NCBI GenBank assembly: GCA_037953745.1 | Contig: JBAKBP010004275.1 | Span: 62,001-126,000, forward strand | DNA: 64,000 bases | From: Lithodes maja | Lineage: Eukaryota > Arthropoda > Malacostraca > Decapoda > Lithodidae | Direction of reading: 5' to 3' | Shown: positions 12,137-21,685 of the stretch, piece by piece | Numbering within the stretch: position 1 is the stretch's first letter | Layout: each line of letters starts with the position of its first letter | Position numbers and translations under genes: made by a program | The notes under the pieces: model-generated | Seen by the model: only the letters and a program-made list of their open reading frames with translations | Database searches by the model: none | Told to the model about the DNA's origin: nothing

Positions 12137-13263
12137 TATTTAATAAATCTATCTATCTATCTATCTATTGCCTGACGCCGTGATCCCCGAAGGGGTGGCC
12201 ACGAACGAACCGCCCCCATGCACCTCTGTCCCCAGTCAGTCGACGCCCCTCCCCCCAACCAGCACCGCCTTCATTCATGTAGTTCCTCACTCCATCCTTC
12301 CACCTCATATTCGGTCTACCTCTCCCCCTCTGTCCCTCCACCTCGCTCTCGTACACCCTCTTAGTCATTCTCTCGCTTTCCATACGTTCCATATGGCCGA
12401 ACCATCTCAAGTTGTTCCTTTTCACACTTTCCAGCACATCTACCTCCACACCACACCTCCTTCTTACTTCCTCATTAGTCTGTCTATCCCTCCATGTAAT
12501 TCCGCACGCACTCCTTAAGTAATTCATTTCCACTGCTCTCACTCTTGGTCTGAGTCTCTCAACCAACGTCCATGCTTCGCTTCCGTAAGTCAGTGTCGGG
12601 ATTACCACACTGTCATGCAAGGACTTCTTCACTTCCATACTGACCACCCTATTTCTTGTTACTGCTTTTAGCGTTCCTACAACCCTCTTCCCCTGTTGTA
12701 CCCTCTCCCGCACCTCTTCATCCATAGTCCCATCTTTACTCAACACACTGCCCAGATACTTAAAAAGAGTTGACGATCTCCATAGCCTGACCGTTCAGCT
12801 TCACCTCACACTCTGTGACTTCACCCCTTTCGAAGACCATAACCTTGCTCTTCCCCGTATTTACCTTCAAATTCCGTTTTTCGCACACTGTTCCAAACTC
12901 ATTTACCAGACCCTGCAACTCCCATTCATTATCACTCATCAGAACTGTATCATCCGCAAACAGCAGTATAGGTAGCTGCCACTCAATTCCCTCCCTTTTC
13001 AGCGATACACCAACATCCACTGCTCTTGATAGTATTTCTTTCATAACTCCATCCATATATACAGTAAACAACCACGGGGACATCACACACCCCTGTTTCA
13101 AACCAACATTCACGTCAAAGAACTCGCTCTGCTCACTCTCCACACGTACTGCCGCCTTTGCACCCTCATACATGCTCTTCACTGCTTTCAGCAACTTGCC
13201 CTCTACTCCGTATATTCTAAGTACTTTCCACAAACCTTCTCTATCCTTCTCTATTTAATAAAT
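12137..13263 (-). mobile_element. RTE-like LINE, 5'-truncated, with 12-bp target-site duplication
   Basis: The identical 12-mer TATTTAATAAAT flanks the unit at 12137-12148 and 13252-13263. Between them lies a minus-strand LINE ending in an (ATAG)n tail (12149-12166, read as ctatctat on the plus strand). The 5' end is truncated inside the RT domain. The duplication plus tetranucleotide tail is the signature of target-primed reverse transcription. The longer relative at 46229-49227 has the same tail type. Confidence 0.9.
12165..13251 (-). pseudogene. RTE-like reverse transcriptase remnant with one frameshift
   Basis: The first frame (13233 down to 12760) reads LWKVLRIYGVEGKLL, GLKQGCVMSPWLFTVYMDGV and the catalytic LLFADDTVLMSD, then meets a stop after EIVNSF at about 12770. 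Shifting by one base in a T run restores FKYLGSVLSKDG, which continues as the second frame (12746 to 12165) with YGSEAWTL, LRSACGITWRDR, RWFGHMERM and a C-terminal GRPNMRWKDGV, features shared with the 860-codon relative at 46612-49227. Everything before the RT palm is missing. It is non-functional through truncation and the frameshift. Confidence 0.85.
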
Positions 13264-13443
13264 ACACTTTTTAAATATTTTCCGATTAGGCTAATTGAGA
13301 TTATTATACTAGACCTTATCTTATAGGGCCTTCCAAAGCTGAATAAAATCGTCTAATGCTAGCCTGTATAAAGCGATAACAGGCATCCTAATACTGAAAG
13401 TGTTAATAAAGTGTTCTTAAAGTGGTATAGCAGAACCACTTAA

Positions 13444-13649
13444 CCCCTTCAGGATCTAAGACACATTTTGGCAGTTTGTTCTGGCTATCTTTAGATGATT
13501 CCATGCAGAATGGGAAGGGTATATGGAGGTCAGATGGTTATTTGAGACTGTCTTTACCTTTTTAACTCCCACGGATCCTTTCTAAGCTGCATAAAATCGT
13601 CCAATGTTAGTCAGTAAACTGTCAAAAAAGCGTCATGATCCTCAAAGGG
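13444..13649. mobile_element. TTAA-flanked MITE, copy 1 (206 bp)
   Basis: TTAA occurs at 13440-13443 and 13650-13653. The ends are inverted: CCCCTTCAGGATC at the left, and the reverse complement of the right end reads CCCTTTGAGGATC. TTAA target duplication with CCC-starting ends fits a piggyBac-type non-autonomous element. It contains the dispersed phrase AAGCTGCATAAAATCGTC, also seen at about 13330, 14660 and 43748. Confidence 0.75.
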
Positions 13650-13653
13650 TTAA

Positions 13654-14050
13654 CACTATCTGGTCCGACGTCTTGGGGGTTATTATGATATTTTGTTTCA
13701 TCATTATTAAGGATTTTGCTTTCTTTTGCCATTTTCGAGCAATGTATTTTAGTTTGTCTCCTAGGCTAACAAAAACGCCTTCCCATACTTCCTTCAACCT
13801 AAAAATCTGGCCACCCAGACCCCCTTCAAGGTAAGCTTGTACGATTTTCGATAGAACAAATTTCCTGACCGAAGGCAGATTTTTTCCAAGTTCAGACTCG
13901 CTATCGATCGTTCATCCAGAACAAAAATTACACCTAAATGGGGCAAAGCATCTTATTATCGCCAAACAAATGAGATAAAACTTCTTAAATCTCCAAATTA
14001 ATGGAGCGAAATAGAGAAGGTCCATAAAGATTCCCACGGACCAAATAGGG
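13654..14050. mobile_element. TTAA-flanked MITE, copy 2, sharing a TTAA with its neighbour
   Basis: Starts immediately after the TTAA at 13650-13653 and ends before TTAA at 14051-14054. The left end is CACTATCTGGTCCG and the inverted right end is CCCTATTTGGTCCG. No coding capacity. It abuts copy 1 exactly, so one TTAA serves both elements. Confidence 0.75.
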
Positions 14051-14054
14051 TTAA

Positions 14055-14403
14055 AGTAAAGTGTCAAGAAGGGATGCTTGGCTTCGTTATAAAAATTGAT
14101 GGATTAGCAGAGTGAGAGAGAGTGAGAGCATGAGTACGTGTTTTGAATATCCGCATCCACAGAACATCCTTATTGAACCTTATTTTAGCATAGAAGCTGT
14201 TGCCTCACAGTCGTGGTGGTCCACCGCTGCTCCCGTATCCTGCGTCCCTCCTCTGGAGATTCACCTGATCGGGTATAGAGTTCGATGCCCCTCTACTCTG
14301 CGCCGTGTAACCCTGCACCGGAGGTTCATCCTTGCATCCTGTTTTGCAATAAAAACAACATCCACAGTCACCTATAATATTAGCATGTGTGTGTGAGTGT
14401 GTG
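14055..14403. other. Spacer between MITEs
   Basis: Contains a short GA-rich run and an open frame (14112-14396) with no recognisable domain. The (TG)n stretch at about 14386-14402 abuts the next MITE. No gene seen. Confidence 0.4.
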
Positions 14404-14407
14404 TTAA

Positions 14408-14724
14408 CCCCTTCAACACCCTTTTACCTTTGATTCTGGCTTAAATTCATCGATTTTATGTAGTTAAAGAAATACCTGTGTTGTCAAGAGGGTATACTGA
14501 AATACCTGTGTTGTCAAGAGGGTATACTGAAATACCTGTGTTGTCAAGAGGGTATACTGAAATACCTGTGTTGTCAAGAGGGTATACTGAAATACCTGTG
14601 TTGTCAAGAGGGTATACTGAAATCATATTTACCCATCAAAGTCGTAGAGCTAGATTATAAACTAAATAAAATCGTCTAATAGTAACCAGGATATGATGAA
14701 CATTACGTAAGGGTGGTGAAGGGG
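14408..14724. mobile_element. TTAA-flanked MITE, copy 3, carrying a minisatellite
   Basis: TTAA at 14404-14407 and 14725-14728. The inverted ends are long: CCCCTTCAACACCCTTTTAC on the left, and the right end reversed is CCCCTTCACCACCCTTAC. It encloses a five-copy 30-bp repeat. The part right of the repeat has the family phrase AAATAAAATCGTCTAAT. Non-autonomous, piggyBac-like by its TTAA target. Confidence 0.85.
14469..14618 (+). repeat. Perfect 30-bp minisatellite, five copies
   Basis: Unit GAAATACCTGTGTTGTCAAG followed by AGGGTATACT, repeated exactly five times with no visible variation. The unit length is divisible by three, so it produces an open frame, but there is no reason to think it is translated. 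It lies wholly inside the MITE at 14408-14724. Confidence 0.95.
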
Positions 14725-14929
14725 TTAACCAGTCACGGTACGTAATTATGAAACACGATCAGGATCAGAGATGCATGGGGAAGGATGGACAGGAATAACA
14801 ACGAGAGGCTATAAACTTTAGATAAGTGAATGTCATAATGGCATAACATCATGACGAGTTTGATATGCATGATGGATTGATTGTATCCAATATTAATTAA
14901 TGATCTGGGCAAGGGTGGTTAAGCTGGAG

Positions 14930-15112
14930 TGATAGGTTGGTGTTGCTGTTGTTGTTCCCTAGACTGCCAGGCCGAACAGTTCCAAGTCTCTGAGGAAGGC
15001 CATAGCCGGAACCGAGCATTCCAACAGAGCCCTTGGGTGGGTGCCCAACCCCGAAAGGGGTTGAAATAGGGGAGCTATCCCCCCGCCACAGGTGGCTTCC
15101 TAGTGCCTTTCC
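14930..15112 (-). repeat. SINE-like repeat with (AAC)n tail, minus copy
   Basis: Read on the minus strand it ends GGAACTGTTCGGCCTGGCAG then CTAGGGAACAACAACAG, parallel to the plus-strand copies at 15388-15583 and 43431-43608, which also share the phrase CTCGGTTATGGCCTTGG just upstream. The copies are diverged, so the family is not young. The 5' boundary is uncertain. Confidence 0.65.
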
Positions 15113-15387
15113 TAGCTGACGCTGAAAGGATTGGGTTCTAGTCATGTGGTGATGGGCTGGTCTATCAGAGTGAGAATTGAGCGATCTCTGCCATACCCAT
15201 AGCTTAATTACTCTCACTGTTCCTTTTACTTATATATTTTCTAGATCTCAAGTGACGGCGTCTCTTCCGTGGATTGACCTCCCAATCTACCAAGATTGGA
15301 AGCCAAAGTGTCACATTTTTCCCTTGCCCCTCAACTTTCTCTTCATAATTGCTGAGGGGCACAGGGCCCTGGGTGGGGCTTTGGTTT

Positions 15388-15583
15388 CCCGGGCGTTTCC
15401 GACTTTCCGCACCCTCCTCAGCTCCCCGCCATGGAATGGCTTCGGTCACCCAGGCTTTATTGTGGTCGGCAGAGAGGGTTCTGTGGGGGCGCTCGGTTAT
15501 GGCCTTGGCCGTGCTCGGGGCCTTGGGGCTGTTCGGCCAGGCAGCTTGCCGAACAACAACAACAACAACAACAACAACAGAGC
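15388..15583 (+). repeat. SINE-like repeat with (AAC)n tail, plus copy
   Basis: CCCGGGCGTTTC, CACCCTCCTCAGCTCCCCGC, CAGGCTTTATTGTGGTCGGC, CTCGGTTATGGCCTTGGCC and GGGGCTGTTCGGCCAGGCA all recur at 43431-43608. The unit ends in about nine AAC trinucleotides. I see no tRNA-like A and B boxes in it, so the 5' origin is unknown and it may be the 3' end of a longer LINE. Homology may extend upstream to about 15245. Confidence 0.75.
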
Positions 15584-16643
15584 CCTCATTGAGTGTATGT
15601 TGTGTTATTGGTGTGCGTGATTGAGTGTACAGTATAGTGCAGTCTTCAATAGTGTTTTTTGGTATGGGGTGCAATATATGTTACAGCCTGGACAGTCATC
15701 AGCCACGGACTCATCCAGCCTCCTCTGGTAGCTGCGGAGAGCCAGATGATGCCCGAAGCACGGCCTAGCCAGGTGGACTCTGTCTTCCCGGGGGAGGTTT
15801 AATTGATTCTGAGAGGTCGATGTCTCCGGGGTCGCACATATAGTTGTGTTTTGTCTTGTAGTGCTTGGCTAGTGGTATTCTGAGAAGTCGATGTCGTGAG
15901 GCTGTGCGTATAGTTGTGTGTTGTCTTGGAGTACTTGGATGGAGAGTGGTATGAGTGTGGATGTATTTTTGGAAGTTGATTTTTGTGGTGGACAAGGGGA
16001 GAGTAATGGTAGTATTGCTATAAGATAACATGTGATGGGAGTTGCTTTGATGTTCCTTGGAGTGTGTGGATGTTCTGCATTGTAGTGTAGCAGATAGTGT
16101 GGGTTTATTGAGGCTGCAGCAAGTATTTGAGGGCCTCGTATGTCTAGATGGTTGTTGACTTTGAGGACTTTTGTTTCTTGGTGTATGTGGTCTGTAGGTG
16201 TAGTAGCTGTGCAGCCTGTGATAATTGTTAGTGCTTTTCCTATATGGTCTGTAAAGTGCTGTGGTGTGCATCGGTGAGGTTTGCGGCTTATTCAGGGCTT
16301 GCGAAATAAGTGAGCGTATATGTTATACCTGGTTTTTACTGGAGTTGTATTGACTAATAGGTAGGTTCTTACTCGACTGGAGAAGAGGAGACCACACAAG
16401 AACCTAAGCACGAGGGTAATAGAGGATAATATAACACAGAGGGTAATTTTAGTGAAAATAACACTCACAGCCTTATTTGCAATTTTTTTTTCCAATTTTT
16501 TTTTGGAAATGGTAGTTTTGATGCTATTAGTTAAAATTCAACTGTGGGAGAATAGTTTTGATAGTTAACTATAGTTTTGATGTAAATACTACCGCAACTA
16601 CGAATCTTGTTTCCGAGACCTAGTATATTAACCTAACCAAACA
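15584..16643. other. GT-rich non-coding stretch with an internal duplication
   Basis: The plus strand is unusually TG-rich. Two related blocks (about 15805-15870 and 15875-15940) share TTCTGAGA, GTCGATGTC, ATAGTTGTGT, TTGTCTTG and CTTGG. A long minus-strand frame here (15765-16271) is rich in Thr, His and Ser with no domain and is probably a composition artefact. From 16300 to 16643 I see only AT-rich DNA. Confidence 0.45.
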
Positions 16644-16663
16644 ACCTAACCTAACCTAACCTA
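16644..16663 (+). repeat. Interstitial telomere-like (CCTAA)n motif
   Basis: Three CCTAA units plus CCTAG, preceded by further TAACCTAACC at 16629-16638. This is the complement of TTAGG, the ancestral arthropod telomere repeat. It is short and imperfect, so it is an interstitial remnant at most, but it supports an arthropod source. Confidence 0.6.
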
Positions 16664-17059
16664 GACCCAGTACGTGGGATACAAAACTAGCCCTTGCATG
16701 CCAGCTACTGTGGGTTCATATATTAGACATACAGACGTAACATCTTTGTAGAACATAACACTTTGCCGTAGCGAGTGTACTCCCTTCCGAACACTTTTTG
16801 TAAACATTGAACACGTCCGTAGCAGAGCTCTCAAGATTGTGGGACTGAAGAAGAAGAGTTTGTTTACGCGCGGGACTATAATAAATTTTGAAGCCTCTTG
16901 AAGTCTACGAACCAAATCACAGAATTTGAGTTTTCGCTGGTTCCCAATAGGTGGCAGCACGCTCTATCATGCTGTGAAGACCGAATTGGGAATTTCGCCC
17001 TTATGTGCACGTGGCATAGGGTTGAGCGTCTCGTGTTTTGACTCGATAAATGTACGGAT

Positions 17060-17205
17060 GAAGTAGGGCAAAGCGGAGGTATATGACCCTAGCCGCCGCC
17101 GCGGCTGACCAATGGGAGGGCGGCTATGTTCCAGCGTGTTTACGTCGCGGCTCCCGGCCAATCAGAGCCGCCATCTCGCACCTCCCCACATCAGTCACAT
17201 GGCGG
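17060..17205. promoter_or_regulatory. GC-rich, CpG-containing patch with two CCAAT boxes
   Basis: In otherwise AT-rich DNA this patch has many CpG dinucleotides (GCCGCCGCCGCGGC, CGTCGCGGCTCC) and two CCAAT motifs, GACCAATGGG (about 17108) and GGCCAATCAG (about 17156), in the same orientation. Such arrangements occur in animal promoters. No downstream host exon is recognised: the sequence to the right is a LINE fragment. Promoter function is inference only. Confidence 0.35.
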
Positions 17206-18360
17206 GAGCTGCAGATGCAGAAGCTGGAAGAATTAGATATAGGTTTTAAGGATGAAGCGTTTAAGATAACATCGTTATTTTTCGCAGACGATGGGATGTT
17301 GTTGGCAGAAAGTATAGAAGACGCAGAGAGAGTGATAGGAACGGTAATAAATACCAGTAGAGAGTGTGGACTGGAAATAAACAAACAAAAGAGTAGTATA
17401 ATAATATTTAACATGAAGGAAAAGCCACAGGAAATAGCAGGAATAAGAGTCAGTAATAAGATCAAGTACTTAGGAATTACAATAAATGATAGTAAGAATT
17501 GTTTTAAGTTACAGAAAGGTATGATGATAGAGAAGGCAGTAAAAATGGCTAATATGACATACTCAATAATTGCAAGGAGCTGCTCTAGATTATTAATTGG
17601 TAAGACATACTGGAAAAGTGTAGCCCTCCCTGCAATACTGTACGGAGCAAATATATGATATCTAAATAAACAGGAGATACAACTACAAAGGATAGAGAAT
17701 AGCGTAAGCAGACAAATATTGGGAGCTCCGAGGTATGCGCAAGAGGCAGCAATAAGAGGAGAGATAGGAATTTCAAGTATGAAAGCAAGGATAATGGAGG
17801 GACAGTTAAAGTATTTACAATATATTTTGAGAGAAGAAGGGAACAAATTGCTTGGAAGAATAGTGGAAGAGATGAAAGAGAGAAAGAAGAATAAATGGAT
17901 AAAAGGATTAATAGAGGATAGAAAAATGGTAGGGATAAGAGGAGGGAAAGTGACTAATGAAGAGATAAAGATGAAGGTGAGAGAGTGGGATACTAAAGTA
18001 TGGAAGCAAGAAATGGAAGAAAAACCAAGTCTGAAAATGTATAGAAAATGGAGAAGAGAGATAGGTGGCCAAAAGAATGTGTATGATAGTAGGGAGGATC
18101 CTGTTTAAATGCAGGAGTAACAACATGAACCTGGGGAACAGACGGAGATTTAGTAACGAGACGACAGAGTGCATCATGTGTGGCGATGAGTATGAGGACC
18201 TGAACCACTTTGTGCTGCACTGCCCGGCGTAGCCTACAGCGAAGAGAGGAGGAACAACCCAGCACTGCAGCAGCCCTACCAGGAGGATGAGGAGTTGACT
18301 ATTGGCCACCTACTATTCAACAGAAATACAACAGAAGAGGCAAAAACAACGGTGTAATGA
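17200..18360 (+). pseudogene. LINE reverse transcriptase remnant with in-frame stop and frameshift
   Basis: Readable motifs: the catalytic FADD block, LEINKQKSSIIIF, IKYLGITIND, and LLIGKTYWKSVALPAILYGA. A TGA at 17656-17658 stands where a tryptophan codon is expected, and the same frame reopens directly (YLNKQEIQLQRIE). A frameshift at about 18075 moves the reading to GRILFKCRSNN and then a C-terminal zinc-binding cluster CIMCGDEYEDLNHFVLHC (CxxC...HxxxxHC), common at the end of LINE polymerases. A further stop follows at about 18229. The upstream RT motifs and endonuclease are absent. Clade not assigned. Confidence 0.75.
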
Positions 18361-18505
18361 CTTTGGCAAATAAGAAATAAGAAAATAAAGGAATTATTAA
18401 GATAAAGTAGACCCGGACCCAGACCGCAAGAAGAACCCTACATCAGGGAGTGCCGCTTTAAAGGCATTACTCCCGCCAATCAACTGAACTGAACTGGGAG
18501 TCTTT
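17215..18505 (+). mobile_element. LINE 3' half: RT remnant, zinc-binding C-terminus, 3' stem-loop
   Basis: Coding begins inside the RT palm (SLFFADDGMLLAES at about 17270) and continues through the C-terminal region. The 3' UTR carries a stem-loop (18446-18474) followed by a short (CTGAA)n tail (about 18482-18497). A second, similar stem-loop and tail follow at 18538-18579. The 5' boundary near 17215 is approximate, because the frame runs into the GC-rich patch without a clear junction. Confidence 0.7.
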
Positions 18506-18579
18506 AACTACAAAAGGAAAATTACAAGAATCTCTCAGGGAAGTACCATTGTTAAGGCATTACTTCCCGAACCACATCT
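18446..18579 (+). repeat. Two related stem-loops, each followed by a pentanucleotide tail
   Basis: Stem 1 GGGAGT (18446-18451) pairs with ACTCCC (18469-18474). Stem 2 GGGAAGTA (18538-18545) pairs with TACTTCCC (18561-18568). The loops share TTAAAGGCATT/TTAAGGCATT. Each is followed by a short repeat: CTGAA units after the first, CTGAT units after the second. This is the layout of LINE 3' ends recognised by their own RT. Confidence 0.7.
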
Positions 18580-18649
18580 GATCTGATCTGGTCACTCTCG
18601 CTCGCTCTCCCTGTTTTTACCCATATTTCACGGTGTTTGAGGCTGAATA

Positions 18650-20527
18650 ATGAGTGATACTAGTGATTCAGATGTGGGGGAAGGTTTACTGTTGATGCCT
18701 AGTAGAAAACGGCACCCTGAAACCTGGAAAAGTGTAGTTAAGAAGAGTAAAAGAGATCGTGGTGGCGAGTATGTTTCTCGTAAGGGCACTGTTGTAGGGG
18801 CTCGTGTTTTGGGGCCCCCGTGTAGTTGTGCTATGAAGTGCTATGATAAGGTGGGGAGGGATCATGTGCAAACAGTTTTCGATGCTTACTGGGAACTGGG
18901 CAGCCACGATGCCCAATCTAATTATATTCTGTGCCGAGTTAGTGATTGTGAGAGTAAGAGAGTGCGGGTGAAAGGGAGGGAGAGCCGTCGCAGTGTTACT
19001 CGTTCATACAGTGTCATGAGCAATAATATTAAACAAGATGTGTGTATGGTCGCCTTTGAGAACATGCATGCCATTACACATAAAAGAGTGCGTAATGTGA
19101 TGACCAAGGCTGCTTCCTCACCTAGTGGGACACTGACACCAGACCAGCAGGGCCGTAAAGAACCACCAAACAAAACCAGTGACATTCTCCTTACTGTGGT
19201 GCGAGATTTTTGTAACGAGCTGCCCACACTTCAGTCGCACTACTCTAGAATGAAGAACCCTGAACAACTCTACCTGCCCCCTGGATCAACCTGGCACGGA
19301 CTTTACAAGGCTTTTCAAGATTATTTAGTGACGAAGGACCATCCCAAGGATGCAATGATTGAGTCCAGGTTTAAGGCGAAGGTCCAGGAATACAAAATAA
19401 GTATCCAAGCCCCTCGTAGCGACACATGTTCAACTTGTGACACCCTTAAAATTAAAATACAAGCCCTCGACCCAGAGCAAGACCAAGATACCATCGCAAC
19501 TCTTACTGTACAGCGCCATACACACCAAGCCAACGCAACTGCTGGGAGAAATTTTATCAATGTCTACATAAAGGATAAGAGTCCGGGGATTATAGCGATT
19601 GCAGTCGACCTACAACAGACACTACCTACCCCAAAGTTGACTGTCAGTGCCCAGTATTACCGCTGTAAACTCTGGACATACAATCTTGGAATACACAACC
19701 TGAAAACCAAACATCCATATTTTTATGTTTGGAACGAGAGTGAAGCCAAACGCGGGTCAGTCGAGGTTGCTAGCTGTCTCAACCACTTCCTCGAGAATCA
19801 CATACCTGGCCAGGGATTGTACAAGCTAATCGTCTTTTCCGATAACTGTGCTGGCCAGAATAAAAACATTAATCTTGTACTATTCTATCTTCGCCTCATT
19901 CACTCCAAGCGTTTCTCGGGGATACACCACTACTACCTAGAGAGTGGCCACTCCTTCCTGCCCTGCGAACGTGACTTTGGTGTGCTGGAGAAGCACCAGC
20001 GGCCCCATGAGGTGTACACCACAGAGGACTACTGCAAGTACATGAGGTCCTGTCGCAAGGCCGATCCTGCTACCGTTGTCCGTATGTCTGCTGATGACTT
20101 TTTGGACTACGAGGTCCTTCAGCAGCACGTCTCGAAGGCCGGGCAGACGGCATCGGGATTCAAGGCGGCCAAGCGACTGATTGCCTCCAACGAACACCCC
20201 CACTGCATCAAGGTGTTAGGTGGCTATGCTGATGGCTTCTATGAGGCCCGGGAATGGAAGCTTCAGAAAGGCCGCTCCAACAAGTATAACCCGGACACCT
20301 TTGACCTCTGTAAGGTCGCCCTGCCCAAGAGGTACCCCAACGGAGTGGTGCTGAACAAAAAAAAGCTAAATCACATTAAGTACCTCTCCACGTTTGTACC
20401 TCAGTCCTATCAGGACTTCTACACCAAACTCTTCGCTGCCCAGGATGCATTGGGTGGTGGTGGTCACGTCAGTGGGGATGAGGAATCCGATGTCGACGAC
20501 CCCGCCGATGACATCCTCGATTACTAA
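18650..20527 (+). CDS. Uncharacterised 625-aa protein with RNase H-like acidic motifs (DUF7869-like)
   Basis: A complete, intron-free frame with a clear ATG and an acidic C-terminus (GDEESDVDDPADD). A Cys-rich N-terminus (C58, C60, C64) and CSTC (260-263) suggest metal binding. The second half shows three spaced acidic blocks: AIAVDLQQTLPTP (D320), VFSDNCAGQNKN (D398) and GHSFLPCERDFG (H434, E440, D442). The SDNCAGQNKN and SGHSFLPCERDFG motifs mark a multicopy family of unknown function in arthropods and other animals (I believe Pfam DUF7869). I infer an RNase H-like, possibly transposase or nuclease, fold from the D...D...E/D pattern. A C-run follows the stop. No terminal inverted repeats were found, so whether this is a transposon gene, a retrocopy or a host gene is open. 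Confidence 0.75.
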   Translation: MSDTSDSDVGEGLLLMPSRKRHPETWKSVVKKSKRDRGGEYVSRKGTVVGARVLGPPCSCAMKCYDKVGRDHVQTVFDAYWELGSHDAQSNYILCRVSDCESKRVRVKGRESRRSVTRSYSVMSNNIKQDVCMVAFENMHAITHKRVRNVMTKAASSPSGTLTPDQQGRKEPPNKTSDILLTVVRDFCNELPTLQSHYSRMKNPEQLYLPPGSTWHGLYKAFQDYLVTKDHPKDAMIESRFKAKVQEYKISIQAPRSDTCSTCDTLKIKIQALDPEQDQDTIATLTVQRHTHQANATAGRNFINVYIKDKSPGIIAIAVDLQQTLPTPKLTVSAQYYRCKLWTYNLGIHNLKTKHPYFYVWNESEAKRGSVEVASCLNHFLENHIPGQGLYKLIVFSDNCAGQNKNINLVLFYLRLIHSKRFSGIHHYYLESGHSFLPCERDFGVLEKHQRPHEVYTTEDYCKYMRSCRKADPATVVRMSADDFLDYEVLQQHVSKAGQTASGFKAAKRLIASNEHPHCIKVLGGYADGFYEAREWKLQKGRSNKYNPDTFDLCKVALPKRYPNGVVLNKKKLNHIKYLSTFVPQSYQDFYTKLFAAQDALGGGGHVSGDEESDVDDPADDILDY

Positions 20528-20796
20528 CACCCCCCCCCACCCCCCACCCCTCCCACCTCTCACATTGACAAGCGGATTGGGCAGCAGTTTAGAGGTAAAT
20601 AATATTCAACTTTATAATGATTTTATTACCATTGTTCACACATCAAACACGAAGGAACTAAGTCTTTTCTTATAATTTATTAAATTAAATTATTATAAAA
20701 TGTAATTATGGGAATTATGCTTTCTAATTTGGACTAATTCTTAGTTACATCATGGTTATTCAAAAATATGAGTATGAAATAAATCGGCCCATAATT

Positions 20797-21288
20797 ACGG
20801 ATACACAAAAAAAAACACCCATTACGTGTTTGTTTGTGTTTTTTAGGAATTACAGATTTTCACACAAACACTGATACGATTTCATCCATTTATTTACACT
20901 CTATCTTTTGATTATGCTATAATATAATTTGTGTGCTTTTTATGTTTTAATAGAACACCACCAAACAGGAAGATGGAAAAACACGCATAAAACACGAAAT
21001 TTTAGGAATTTTGCTTAAATGTTTCGGCTGTCTCCTAGTTATTGCAAAATGTTGTAATGTTCCAAGTATGAATGTAATCGAATAACATTTACGGGTACAT
21101 AAAAAAACACCACTATGTGTTTGTTGGTGTTTTACCTAATAATTACGGATTTCCACAAAAACATTGCTATGATTTTTCTTTAAAATGTGTACACTCATTC
21201 TTTCGATCATACTACCATAATAATTTGTATGCATTTTGTATGTTTTGATAAAACACCATAAAACATGTCGAACGAAAAACACGCATAA
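20797..21288. repeat. Two diverged direct repeats of about 199 bp
   Basis: 20797-20995 and 21091-21288 share ACGG.TACA at the start, AAAACACC, GTGTTTG, GGTGTTTT, TTTGTRTGCNTTTT, AACACCA and AAAAACACGCATAAA at the end. Each contains AAAACACC and GGTGTTTT in inverted arrangement. Harbinger inserted right at the end of the second copy. Origin unknown. Confidence 0.7.
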
Positions 21289-21403
21289 AGGCCGCGTCCC
21301 ATACAGTACGTCAAGACCCTACAAGTGCCGATGTTAGCCGATTTAACAACATTTTGCCGAATCGACACGTTTGACACGAGGCTCGCCAGAAGAGGACAGC
21401 CGC

Positions 21404-21458
21404 ACGTCACTCACACGTCAGTCACACGTCACTCACACGTCACTCATACGTCACTCAC
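21404..21458 (+). repeat. Subterminal 11-bp repeat, five copies (ACGTCACTCAC)
   Basis: Five consecutive units: three exact, the others with one change each. They lie 70 bp inside the left Harbinger terminus. The right end (42660-42900) holds many GACGTG/CACGTC words in the opposite orientation without a regular array. Likely transposase-binding sites by analogy with other elements; this is inference. Confidence 0.7.
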
Positions 21459-21685
21459 GACACAGTTACGTCTGCCACACGTTAACTCGTGCCCCTAATA
21501 TGATGTCAGTACGACACACACGTCCGCGCAACACGTTCACAGTACGCTAAGTTGGATGTAGATAGGATGTTAGTCGTCTGCCAGACGAGCAGCATACGTG
21601 CTGCGCAAGTGTGTCGCACGATACATACGTGTGTCATCCGACAGGGTCGACTCCTACGACAGAAGCACGACCAACTACCCAACCC

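Noticed and set aside
14469..14618. CRISPR-like array
   Set aside because: The units are contiguous and identical without spacers, in a eukaryotic context. It is a minisatellite.
15765..16271. 168-codon minus-strand frame
   Set aside because: Composition is dominated by Thr, His and Ser from a TG-rich strand, with no domain and no similarity to neighbours.
16629..16663. A chromosome end
   Set aside because: Only three to four CCTAA units with repeat-rich sequence on both sides, so interstitial.
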